From NCBI GenBank assembly GCA_963578825.1, contig CAUZDW010000005.1, positions 62,001 to 126,000 on the forward strand: 64,000 bases of DNA. Direction: 5' to 3'. Shown here piece after piece: positions 8,358-15,822 of the stretch. The number at the start of each line of letters is the position of its first letter. Within the stretch, counting starts at the first letter, position 1. This DNA comes from JAJDNS01 sp963578825. Lineage in GTDB: Bacteria; Acidobacteriota; Vicinamibacteria; Fen-336. The notes below the pieces were generated by a model, which searched no databases, was not told the origin of the DNA, and was given only the letters and a program-made list of their open reading frames with translations. Both the position numbers and the translations under genes were made by a program.

Positions 8358-9730
8358 CAGGGGCGGGGCTCGACGAGAAACGACGGGACCTGTCCGGCGC
8401 CGGAGGTGACGTTGGCCAGGGACGTGGCGGAGAGGCGGGTCAGGAATCCCTCGACCTCGCCTCCAAAGACGTAGGGGTCGAGATCGACCACGAACTCACC
8501 GAACTCCACCTGCCCCCGATCACTATCGGACCCCTCGTCGGAGGAGAGCAACGGGAACTCCTGGCGCATCACGTCCACGCGTTCCTGGACGACGAAGGAG
8601 GACTCGAGGGCCTCCGCCAGGGCGTTCGCCCAGTCGGCGTCGCTCATCTCCCATCCGATGAAGACGCCCTTGCCCCCATACTCGTCGTTGGGTTTCATGA
8701 CGAGCCGCTCGCGGTGGGCGAGGATGAAGGCCGGCAGGTCCACTTCCTCGCCGCCCCGCTCGCTGTGACCCTCGTGCACTCGGCGGGTCCAGGGCACATG
8801 GGCGCGAATCGCTGCGCGCTCCTTGTCGTTGAAGAGTCCCTGCACGGCCTCGTCGGTGAGGACAGCGAAGATCGCCTTCTTGTGAATCGGCTTGCATCGG
8901 AACGGGTTTACGATCACCGCGGCCCGCTCACGGCCCGCCTCGACCAGCGCGCGCACCTCGTCGCGACGCTCGAGCAGCTCGTTGACGAGGAGTCGCTTGT
9001 ACACGATGTCGATGGTCCGTCCCTCGTGATGCAGCCGTCCGCCCTCGTAGGCCAGGTGTCGCGGATCGCACACGAGCGTGGGGCAACCCCGGGACTCGAA
9101 GTACTCGCGCACCATGTGGTGCTCCACTCGCGTCGGCACGTCCTCGTAGTCGACCACCGCGATCGTCGGCTTCTCCTTCTGTCCCCCCGCCTCGCGATAG
9201 CAGTCCAGGAGGGTCGCGAGCAGCCTGCGCCCGGTGTGGAAGGGCGTGAGAGTCCAGCGCTCCTGGAACCGCCGGACCGCCGGGATCTCGAGGAAGGTCT
9301 CGGCCAGCCTGTCCGCGTAGGCGCCGCCAGCCGGCGTCTCCGCATTGAGCTCGACGAACTGGTAGCTCGACGGCGTGACGAAGGAGTCGAGACGCGCCAG
9401 CGGCGCCGAGCGGCGGAAGCCCGGGTCGAAGCGGGCGAGCTCGCGCTCCTCGGGCAGCAGGTCCACTCGATCCCACAGCTCCTCGCCGAGGGCGGACTCG
9501 AGGGTCTCGATGGCGCGCAAGATGCCGCGGCACACGTCTCCGATCTGCTAGTAGACGCCGGGAGCGACGAGGTTGGGGCGGGGGAACGCGCACAGCATGC
9601 GCCCCCCGAACGTGAGGTCCGCCTCGCGCATCCGGACAAAGAACCGCTCCTCGAGCTCTTGTGCCAGGGCCCGATCGTCCTTCAGGAGGCCGTGGTACTC
9701 AGCGATGGCGCGCGAGCTGACGGGGTCCAT
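8357..9730 (-). pseudogene. Circularly permuted (glutathionylspermidine synthase-like) ATP-grasp, interrupted by an amber codon
   Basis: The protein belongs to the ATP-grasp class related to glutathionylspermidine synthase C-domains and circularly permuted ATP-grasp ligases, which form amide bonds at the expense of ATP. Recognisable segments are FVELNAETPAGGAYADR, VIVNPFRCKPIHKKAIF and RLVMKPNDEYGGKGVFIGW (nucleotide-binding loop). The first 60 residues (MDPVSSRAIAEYHG to RPNLVAPGVY) are followed in the same frame by TAG and then QIGDVCRGILRAIE. A CAG-to-TAG change would explain this exactly. It is the first gene of the operon, with an AATAAT -10 box nine bases before the ATG. A restart within the downstream part could still give about 390 residues. 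Confidence 0.74.
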
Positions 9731-9739
9731 TCCGGCGGC

Positions 9740-9745
9740 ATTATT
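9740..9745 (-). promoter_or_regulatory. -10 box of the six-gene operon
   Basis: AATAAT on the minus strand lies nine bases before the ATG of the ATP-grasp gene. A start site about 7 bases downstream would make the transcript nearly leaderless. No convincing -35 is seen. Confidence 0.5.
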
Positions 9746-9787
9746 GATCAGAAGCGTCGGCGGTGACGAGGCCTCGCTAAGGGCTGC

Positions 9788-9793
9788 TAGAAT
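9788..9793 (+). promoter_or_regulatory. -10 box of the GGDEF gene
   Basis: TAGAAT lies 26 bases before the ATG, divergent from the operon promoter to its left. No clear -35 is visible. Confidence 0.5.
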
Positions 9794-9819
9794 CGCGGCC
9801 GAGGCCCGAACTCACCTCC

Positions 9820-11982
9820 ATGGCCGAGCCCCGTCCCCCCGCTGAGCCCGTACTCGACATTCGCGTGCGCTGGCGCGCCGGCCAGGTCTTCCTCGGGCTG
9901 GCCGGCCTGCTCACGCTCGTTGCCCTGGCGCGCCCTCTCGGCGGCGGCGATGCGTCTGCGAACTGGCTCAGGGCGGCGGACGCGCTCCTCATCGGCGTGG
10001 GCGTCACCGGCTCGGCGCTTCTCGCCAGCCTGCGGGGCCACAAGCGCGCGGAGGCTCTTGCCCTCTACGCCTTTCTCGTGCTCTCCGTCGACGCCCTGGC
10101 CCAGGTCGCGGGACCGGCGGGGCTTCCGGTCTGGCCGCTCATGGTGCTGCTCGTCGGGGCGCAAGCCGTGGCGGAGGAGCTGCCCGTGGCGCTGGCATTC
10201 GCGGCTCAGGCCACGCTCCTTGCCGCCGCCGAGGCGCTCTCGGCTCAGCCTCGGGACTGGTGGCCCGTGGCCGCCGCGGCCCTGGGCTATCCAGCCCTCG
10301 CCTTCGTGGTCAATCGGGCGTTGTCCGGCGAGAAGCGACGACTGAGCGCGGCGCTGGCCGAGCTGGCCCGGCTCAAGCACGGGATCGACCAGCTCGAGGA
10401 CGAGCCCTCGGATGCTCCCGCCCCGGCGACGAGCGCCACCCACGCGCTCCGCCAGGTCTCGGAGGAGGGCCGGCGCGCACGGCAGCTCGATCGGGCGACC
10501 GAGCTCGACGAGTCCCTTGCCCGCATCGTCGACGTCGCCCGCCGTGCCCTCGGCGCCCACGGCGTCCTCTACTTCGACGTCGATCGTCAGGGCGAGAGGG
10601 CGCTCCTGCGGGCCGGTGACGGCCCGCCGTCGCTCCTGCCGGACTGCGTGGTTCCCCTGGGCACGGACCCGTTCAGCTTCGTGATGGAGCGGAGCCAGAC
10701 CTTCTACGCGACGGACTTCAAGCGTCTGCTCTGGAACCTCCCCTGGTACCAGGGACAGGTGAAGATCGGCTCGCTGATCGCCGTGCCCGTCCGAGCGGGT
10801 GACGGCATCGTGGGCGTGCTCGTGGCCGACCGGCCCGAGGTCCAGTCGTTCACCGGTGAAGAGCCGCGGCTGCTCGACCGGTTCGCCGTCCTTGCCGCCG
10901 AGGCCATCCAGAGAACCCGAGCCTCCCTTGGCCGCGAGGAGCTGGACGCCGAGTTCAAGGCGGTCTACCCCATCTCGCAGCGGCTGGCGACGCTCTCGCG
11001 CGAGGCCGAGGTCTGGGAGCTGCTGCTGCGCTCGGCCCGCCACCTCGTGGCCCTCGAGGGGGGGGCGGTGGTGATGACCGACGACCTGGACACCCGCTAC
11101 GTGGTGGCGGCCGCCCACGGCTGGTCCGAGGAGTTCGTGAAAAGGGAGGTGGCTCTCGACGAGCGCACCTGGGCGGCCTGGGTGCTGCGCAGCGCCGAGG
11201 CGGCGTACCTGCTCGACAACGTCGCGGGACACGAGAACCGGATGCCGGTGCTCGTCCTGGATGAAGGCGCGGCGCGGGCGGCGTCCCTGCTCGCGGTGCC
11301 GCTCAGAGCACGGAACCGAACGCTGGGCGCCCTCATTCTCACCGCCCCTCGCGGGGCCTTCGACGCGTCCTTTCGCCGTATCCTGGAGATCCTCGCCAAC
11401 CAGGCGGCGGCCACCCTCTCGCTCATCAAGGACCGCGAGCAGCAGCGGGAGCTGGCCGTGCGTGACGGCCTCACCAGCCTCTACAACCGCCGGGCGTTCA
11501 ACGAGCAGCTCGTCGCCTCGATAGCCAACGAGGACCGACGCGAGGAGGGCCGTCTCGGTCTCATCATCCTGGACCTCGACCACTTCAAGAAGCTCAACGA
11601 CACGTTCGGCCACCCCGCAGGCGACGCCGCGCTGCGCTCCTGCGCTCGGCTTCTCATGCAGCATCTCCGCAAGGGCGACCAGGCCGCGCGCTTCGGGGGC
11701 GAGGAGTTCGTGATCATCCTTCCGGGGCTCGACGAGGACCGGGCCGTTCAGGCGGCCGAGCGCCTTCGCGTCGGCGTCGAGAAGCACCGGCTCGTCTTCG
11801 AGGGGGCACGCATTCCCCTGGCGGCCAGCTTTGGCGTCGCGGTGTGGCCTGCCGATGGACGCGACCCGGAGGCCCTGCTGGCCTCGGCGGATCGAGCGCT
11901 TTACAGCGCCAAGGAGTCCGGTCGAAACCGCGTCGTCGCGGCCTCGGGCATGCCCGGGCCCCCTGCAGATCCTGCCCTCTGA
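9820..11982 (+). CDS. Membrane-bound diguanylate cyclase (two GAF-type domains + GGDEF)
   Basis: It makes cyclic di-GMP from two GTP. Order in 720 residues: several N-terminal membrane helices (about 20-170), a short linker helix, a GAF-like sensor (about 225-370), a second GAF-like sensor (about 390-540) and a C-terminal GGDEF domain. The domain begins VRDGLTSLYNRRAFNE, continues IILDLDHFKKLNDTFGH and carries the active-site signature RFGGEEF near residue 625. An inhibitory I-site RKGD lies exactly five residues before GGEEF, so product inhibition is expected. The next genes are close behind it, but no functional link to them is evident. A PilZ receptor gene near 27.5 kb is a possible downstream effector. 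Confidence 0.93.
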   Translation: MAEPRPPAEPVLDIRVRWRAGQVFLGLAGLLTLVALARPLGGGDASANWLRAADALLIGVGVTGSALLASLRGHKRAEALALYAFLVLSVDALAQVAGPAGLPVWPLMVLLVGAQAVAEELPVALAFAAQATLLAAAEALSAQPRDWWPVAAAALGYPALAFVVNRALSGEKRRLSAALAELARLKHGIDQLEDEPSDAPAPATSATHALRQVSEEGRRARQLDRATELDESLARIVDVARRALGAHGVLYFDVDRQGERALLRAGDGPPSLLPDCVVPLGTDPFSFVMERSQTFYATDFKRLLWNLPWYQGQVKIGSLIAVPVRAGDGIVGVLVADRPEVQSFTGEEPRLLDRFAVLAAEAIQRTRASLGREELDAEFKAVYPISQRLATLSREAEVWELLLRSARHLVALEGGAVVMTDDLDTRYVVAAAHGWSEEFVKREVALDERTWAAWVLRSAEAAYLLDNVAGHENRMPVLVLDEGAARAASLLAVPLRARNRTLGALILTAPRGAFDASFRRILEILANQAAATLSLIKDREQQRELAVRDGLTSLYNRRAFNEQLVASIANEDRREEGRLGLIILDLDHFKKLNDTFGHPAGDAALRSCARLLMQHLRKGDQAARFGGEEFVIILPGLDEDRAVQAAERLRVGVEKHRLVFEGARIPLAASFGVAVWPADGRDPEALLASADRALYSAKESGRNRVVAASGMPGPPADPAL

Positions 11983-12055
11983 GGGCTGCCCCGGGCTGGC
12001 GCCAGGTCCGGCGCTCTGTCACAGTCGAGGAAAGACGGACAGAGGAGGGGACGCG

Positions 12056-12478
12056 ATGGGACGCCGGATTCCGGGTGTGCTGGCCGGGCTGGTCCTGCTG
12101 CTATCGACCGTCCCGGCCGGGGCGCAGGAGGGGGCCATCGAGCAGGCTCGGACCGCCGCCCGCGCCTGGCTTGCGCTGCTCGACGGCCACGAGTACCACG
12201 AGAGCTGGGACGCTGCCGGGGGGTTGCTCAAGGGCGCGGTCAGCCAGGAGGAGTGGACGGTGAGGTGGTCCGCGACGCTCGGTCCGCTGGGAGCCGTAGC
12301 CTCACGGACCGCGAAGTCCTCCGAATACTCCACCAAGTTGCCCGGTGCGCCCGACGGCGAATACGTGGTCCTCAACTTCGACACGGCGTTCGAAAACAAG
12401 CAGACGGTTGTAGAGATGGTGGTGCTGAGGAAGGAGCCGGACGGGCTCTGGCGCGTCTCGGGGTACCGCATCCTCTGA
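12056..12478 (+). CDS. DUF4019-family exported protein
   Basis: This 140-residue protein begins with a signal peptide (MGRRIPGVLAGLVLLLSTVPAGAQ, cleavage after GAQ). The body matches the small DUF4019 family: ARAWLALLDGHEYHESWDAA, then VRWSATLGPLGAVASR and LPGAPDGEYVVLNFDTAF, ending LWRVSGYRIL. Function is unknown; proteins of this family are periplasmic or surface and NTF2-like in feel. The start was chosen at the ATG after GAGGAGGGG because it begins the signal peptide; an upstream in-frame start would overlap the GGDEF gene. Confidence 0.8.
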   Translation: MGRRIPGVLAGLVLLLSTVPAGAQEGAIEQARTAARAWLALLDGHEYHESWDAAGGLLKGAVSQEEWTVRWSATLGPLGAVASRTAKSSEYSTKLPGAPDGEYVVLNFDTAFENKQTVVEMVVLRKEPDGLWRVSGYRIL

Positions 12479-12515
12479 GCATGTCCTGCCGATTCCCCGA
12501 GTCCTGGGAGGTCTG

Positions 12516-13106
12516 ATGAGCGAGCCTCGACTGAAGATGTTGATTATCAACGGCAGCGTTCGTCCGGGTAACTACACGGCCATGGCCTCCGCGGTCGTTG
12601 CCGACGAGCTCGGGAAGGACTCGGACGTCGCGGTCGAGACGATCGACCCGTCCACGCTGGAGCTCCCTCCTCCAGGCCTCCCCGGCTCCGTGGACACCAA
12701 GGAGCTCCAGGAGAAGGTGCGCCAGGCCAGCGGAATCGTTCTCGCGACCCCGGAGTACCACGGCAGATTCAGCAGCGTGATGAAGCTTGTCATCGAGAAC
12801 CTCGGCTTCCCGTCGGTGCTCTCGGGCAAGCTCGTGGCGCTCCTCGGCGTGGCGGCCGGGAGCATCGGGGCCATCAAGTCCCTCGAGCAGCTCCGCGGCG
12901 TCTGCGCTCACGTCGGGGCCATCGCCCTGCCCCTTCCGATCTCCGTGCCGAACGTCCAGAAGGCTTTTGCCCCGGACGGGACCTGCACGGATCCGGCGGT
13001 GGAGAAGCTGATCTGGCGCGTCGGGACCGGCCTTCTGGACTACGTGCGGCGGAGCGTCTGCCCGCGGGTTCAGCTCGAACAGCTCCTCCGCGAGGGAGCG
13101 GCCTAG
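12516..13106 (+). CDS. NAD(P)H-dependent FMN reductase family protein
   Basis: This flavodoxin-fold reductase of 196 residues transfers electrons from NAD(P)H to FMN or to quinone, azo or chromate-like acceptors. It shows the FMN-phosphate loop LIINGSVRPGNYT near the start and the second flavin-binding motif ATPEYHGRFSSVMKLVIENL in the middle. It is preceded by GGGAGGTCTG before the ATG and follows the DUF4019 gene by 37 bp, suggesting co-transcription. The physiological acceptor is not evident. Confidence 0.88.
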   Translation: MSEPRLKMLIINGSVRPGNYTAMASAVVADELGKDSDVAVETIDPSTLELPPPGLPGSVDTKELQEKVRQASGIVLATPEYHGRFSSVMKLVIENLGFPSVLSGKLVALLGVAAGSIGAIKSLEQLRGVCAHVGAIALPLPISVPNVQKAFAPDGTCTDPAVEKLIWRVGTGLLDYVRRSVCPRVQLEQLLREGAA

Positions 13107-13136
13107 AGACGCTCCTGTCCACGGGGCGAAGCGGGG

Positions 13137-13814
13137 ATGCCCACGCGGCTCAAGGTCTGCTGCATCGAGTCCGAGGACGAGGCTCGTCTGGCTGTCGCGC
13201 TGGGGGCATCGGCTCTCGGGCTCGTGTCGGCGATGCCCAGTGGGCCCGGGGTCATCGGTGAGGACCGGATCGCGTCGATCGCGGGCCGCGTGCCACCGGG
13301 CGTGGCGACGTTTCTTCTGACGTCGGCGACATCCGTGGAGGAGATCGTGGCCCAGCAACGGCGCTGCCGGACGAGCACCGTCCAGGTCTGCGACAGGCTG
13401 AGGGAAGGCGGGCACGCCGAGCTGAAGGACCGGCTTCCCGGCGTGAAGATCGTTCAGGTCGTCCACGTCGTCGACAGCGATGCCTTGGACGAGGCGGTTC
13501 TGGCGGCTCGAGACGCCGACGCCATCCTCCTGGATTCCGGCCGACCCGGGGCGGCGGTCAAGGAGCTGGGCGGGACCGGGCGCGTGCACGACTGGGCCGT
13601 GAGCGCCGAGATCCGCGAGGCCGTAGCGCCCCTGCCGCTCTATCTCGCCGGGGGGCTCCGACCCTCGAACGTGGGTGACGCGATCCACGCCGTGCGCCCC
13701 TTCGGGATCGACGTCTGCAGCGGCGTCCGTCAGGACGGCCGTCTCCACCGGGACACCCTCCTGGCGTTCATCCGGGCCATCGGGGAGGCGGACGCCTCTT
13801 TCCCGGCGGTCTAG
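13137..13814 (+). CDS. TrpF-like phosphoribosylanthranilate isomerase
   Basis: TrpF isomerises N-(5-phosphoribosyl)anthranilate in tryptophan synthesis on a (beta-alpha)8 barrel. The 225-residue protein has the expected landmarks: KVCCIES at the first strand (catalytic Cys of K-x-C-G-I), DAILLDSGRPG with the catalytic Asp, GGTGRVHDW, and the phosphate-binding end LAGGLRPSNVGDAI and FGIDVCSGVR. Two details are unusual: CC for the usual CG, and CSGVR for SSGVE. No other trp genes are in the window. It could be the cell's TrpF placed away from the operon, or a paralogue. The 3' end overlaps the convergent zinc-ribbon gene by four bases. Confidence 0.8.
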   Translation: MPTRLKVCCIESEDEARLAVALGASALGLVSAMPSGPGVIGEDRIASIAGRVPPGVATFLLTSATSVEEIVAQQRRCRTSTVQVCDRLREGGHAELKDRLPGVKIVQVVHVVDSDALDEAVLAARDADAILLDSGRPGAAVKELGGTGRVHDWAVSAEIREAVAPLPLYLAGGLRPSNVGDAIHAVRPFGIDVCSGVRQDGRLHRDTLLAFIRAIGEADASFPAV

Positions 13815-14125
13815 CCGGACTTCTTCTCTCCGAAAAGCGCGTCGAATGCGTCCCGAGCTTTTTCGGGTCCGGACCCCGACCCCAACATCCCGGGGTTGCT
13901 CAGCGCCGAAGTCTTGCGGAAGTCGAAGAACTCACAGAAGTTGGACTTGTCCTTGTCCGTGACCCACTCGCCCTGGGGCTCCCGGCACTGGTTGTTGACG
14001 CCTGGATCGTGAAGCCGGCAGTTCAGACAGCATTTGAGGTCGGAGTAGCAGTGCGGACAGCCGTCGGTCCTCGCGACGGCGGCGCCGAGCTTGAGCTCCC
14101 GACCGCAATGGTGGCAGGCCTTCAT
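13811..14125 (-). CDS. Small zinc-ribbon-like protein, unknown function
   Basis: This 104-residue protein begins KACHHCGREL and continues CPHCYSDLKCCLNC, then QCREP and FCEFFDFR, giving eight or more cysteines arranged as at least one zinc ribbon. The C-terminal third is Gly/Ser-rich and ends DAFDALFGEKKSG, a probable flexible tail. It has no recognisable enzymatic domain. It lies 17 bp after the MFS transporter gene, same strand, so it may be the tail of the AcpS-MFS operon. A similar arrangement is common among conserved hypothetical zinc proteins, but no role can be assigned. Confidence 0.72.
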   Translation of the reverse strand: MKACHHCGRELKLGAAVARTDGCPHCYSDLKCCLNCRLHDPGVNNQCREPQGEWVTDKDKSNFCEFFDFRKTSALSNPGMLGSGSGPEKARDAFDALFGEKKSG

Positions 14126-14142
14126 TCACCACGCACTCTAGT

Positions 14143-15375
14143 TCAAGAGGCGGGCGCCGTGGAAGGAGGTTTCTCCGAAGCGCGTCGACGTGCGTTCAGG
14201 AGGATCGCGGCGAGGGCAAGGTAGAGCGCCGCGTCCACCCAGTAGATCCCCCGGAGGGACACGTGGGCGATCAGCCCGGCAAACGTCGGGGACAGCGCCC
14301 CCCCGAGCAGGGCGGCCCCCGAGAAGAAACCGAAGGCGGTTGTGCGGATGCCATCCGGCACCATGAGCCCGCCGATGGTGTAGCACAGGGTGAGAGTGCC
14401 TCCGGAGACGAGGCCACCGAGGACCGCCAGGGCGAGGAAGCCCTGGTAGGACGGCACCAGCGCCATTGCCGCCATGATCGGAGCCCCTCCGCCCAGCGTG
14501 AGGAGCAGCAGGCGACGAGGCGAGCGCGAGCGGCTGGCTCGCCCGAGGAGGTACGCGGAGACAGCCGCGGCGATCGAGTAGGCCGAGATCAACCCGCCGG
14601 TGGCGGAGGCCAGACGAGGGACGGGGACACCGAGGTCCTGGAGGTGCAGGGGGAGGATCGGCGTGATGGAGCGCCCGATGAAGTTCACTCCGAAGAGAAC
14701 CACGAGCAGCACCACGAGACCGGGCACCGCGATCACCGCCCGGAAGCCACCCGCGGAGGCGGCCTGGCGCTGCTCCGGCCGCTGGTCGGGCTCCTTGTAG
14801 AGCGCCAGGACCAGCAGGAGAGTGAACGCGCAGACCGCCGCGGCCACGAGGAAGGTGCGCCTCATGCCGATGGCGTCGGCCAGGAGGCCGCCCGCAAGCG
14901 GGCCGATGGCCGCCGACAGGATCTGCGCCGCCTGGACGAGGCCGACCGCGCGCCCCGTGTCCTCTCGTGGAGCCTGTGCCGCCGCCATGGCCAGAGCCAG
15001 CGGACCGAGGCCTCCGAAGAACCCCAGGCCGATTCGCAGGGCCAGCAGCTGTTCGACACGGGTCACGGTCGCGCACAGGGCCAGGAGCCCCACGTAGGCG
15101 ATGAGCGCCTTCACCGCGATACCCTTGTGGCCGTATCGGTCGGCGAGTCGGCCCCAAACCGGGGCCAGGAGGCCCGCCAGGAGCGGGGACACACCGATCA
15201 GAACCCCTGCCCAGAGCGCCGCCGCCTCCGGCTCGGCCACCCCGAGCTCGCGGACGTAGAGCGGAAGGAACGGGATGACGAAGGCGAAGCCCGTAAAAAC
15301 CGAGAAGACCATCAGCACGGTCACGAGCTGGTTGCGCCGCGCGCCGGCCGTTTGCTGCCTCAACTCAAAAGCCAA
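14143..15375 (-). CDS. MFS transporter (drug/metabolite efflux type)
   Basis: This 410-residue, twelve-helix major facilitator has the signature loop between helices 2 and 3, GRLADRYGHKG, and a second-half counterpart LLGRASRSRSPRR. The helix-5 segment ARAVGLVQAAQILSAAIGPLAGG resembles the antiporter motif C of drug/H+ exporters. The start is uncertain: the longest frame begins at a TTG overlapping the end of acpS by 16 bp, while internal GTG or ATG codons just before the first helix are also possible. Overlap indicates coupling to acpS. Substrate unknown. Confidence 0.86.
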   Translation of the reverse strand: MAFELRQQTAGARRNQLVTVLMVFSVFTGFAFVIPFLPLYVRELGVAEPEAAALWAGVLIGVSPLLAGLLAPVWGRLADRYGHKGIAVKALIAYVGLLALCATVTRVEQLLALRIGLGFFGGLGPLALAMAAAQAPREDTGRAVGLVQAAQILSAAIGPLAGGLLADAIGMRRTFLVAAAVCAFTLLLVLALYKEPDQRPEQRQAASAGGFRAVIAVPGLVVLLVVLFGVNFIGRSITPILPLHLQDLGVPVPRLASATGGLISAYSIAAAVSAYLLGRASRSRSPRRLLLLTLGGGAPIMAAMALVPSYQGFLALAVLGGLVSGGTLTLCYTIGGLMVPDGIRTTAFGFFSGAALLGGALSPTFAGLIAHVSLRGIYWVDAALYLALAAILLNARRRASEKPPSTAPAS

Positions 15376-15737
15376 ACCTCACCGATGGCCAGCGAGCCGG
15401 AGGTCGAGAGGCGGGTGCGGCTCTGCCCTTCCGAGCCCCGCTCGCGGGCCACTTCGGCGGCACGCCCCCGCAAGTCGACGGCCGGCTCCGGGACTCGAGT
15501 CACCACCACGTCTCTCCAGAAGACCCCCCGGCTCCACCCCGTACCGAGGGCCTTGCTCGCCGCTTCCTTTCCGGCGATGGCAAGGGCGAGGGCGAGGGTC
15601 CGCTCGGGCTCGTCAGCAGGGAGGTTGCGGGCCTCCTCAGGGTCCATCAGCTTCCGTATGAACCGCTCACGGTAGCGCTCGAGCAGGCGTTTCACCCGTA
15701 CGGTCTCCACCAGGTCCACGCCGACGCCCACCACCAT
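15360..15737 (-). CDS. acpS: Holo-[acyl-carrier-protein] synthase
   Basis: AcpS transfers 4'-phosphopantetheine from CoA to a serine of acyl carrier protein, activating it for fatty-acid synthesis. The 125-residue length is typical. The start ATG gives MVVGVGVDLVETVRV, the conserved IGxDxVE metal-binding motif, and AIAGKEAASKALGTGW matches the second motif (F/WxxKEAxxKALGTG) with the metal-binding Glu. The central region FIRKLMDPEEA is also normal. It is transcribed divergently from the kinase gene and overlaps the downstream MFS gene. Confidence 0.9.
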   Translation of the reverse strand: MVVGVGVDLVETVRVKRLLERYRERFIRKLMDPEEARNLPADEPERTLALALAIAGKEAASKALGTGWSRGVFWRDVVVTRVPEPAVDLRGRAAEVARERGSEGQSRTRLSTSGSLAIGEVWLLS

Positions 15738-15796
15738 TGTCACGAGGGATCGACGATAGCACGGGGCAGTTTGTAAACCGGCTGGAACGCGACGGC

Positions 15797-15802
15797 TAGA
15801 AT
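15797..15802 (+). promoter_or_regulatory. -10 box of the kinase gene
   Basis: TAGAAT lies 20 bases before the GTG start, followed by a GGGGAGG ribosome-binding site. No clear -35. Confidence 0.45.
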
Positions 15803-15822
15803 TGCCTGCCCGGGGAGGCGAT

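Noticed and set aside
9787..11787. Minus-strand reading frame of 666 codons opposite the GGDEF gene
   Set aside because: The plus strand has GGEEF, I-site and GAF features; the minus frame has none.
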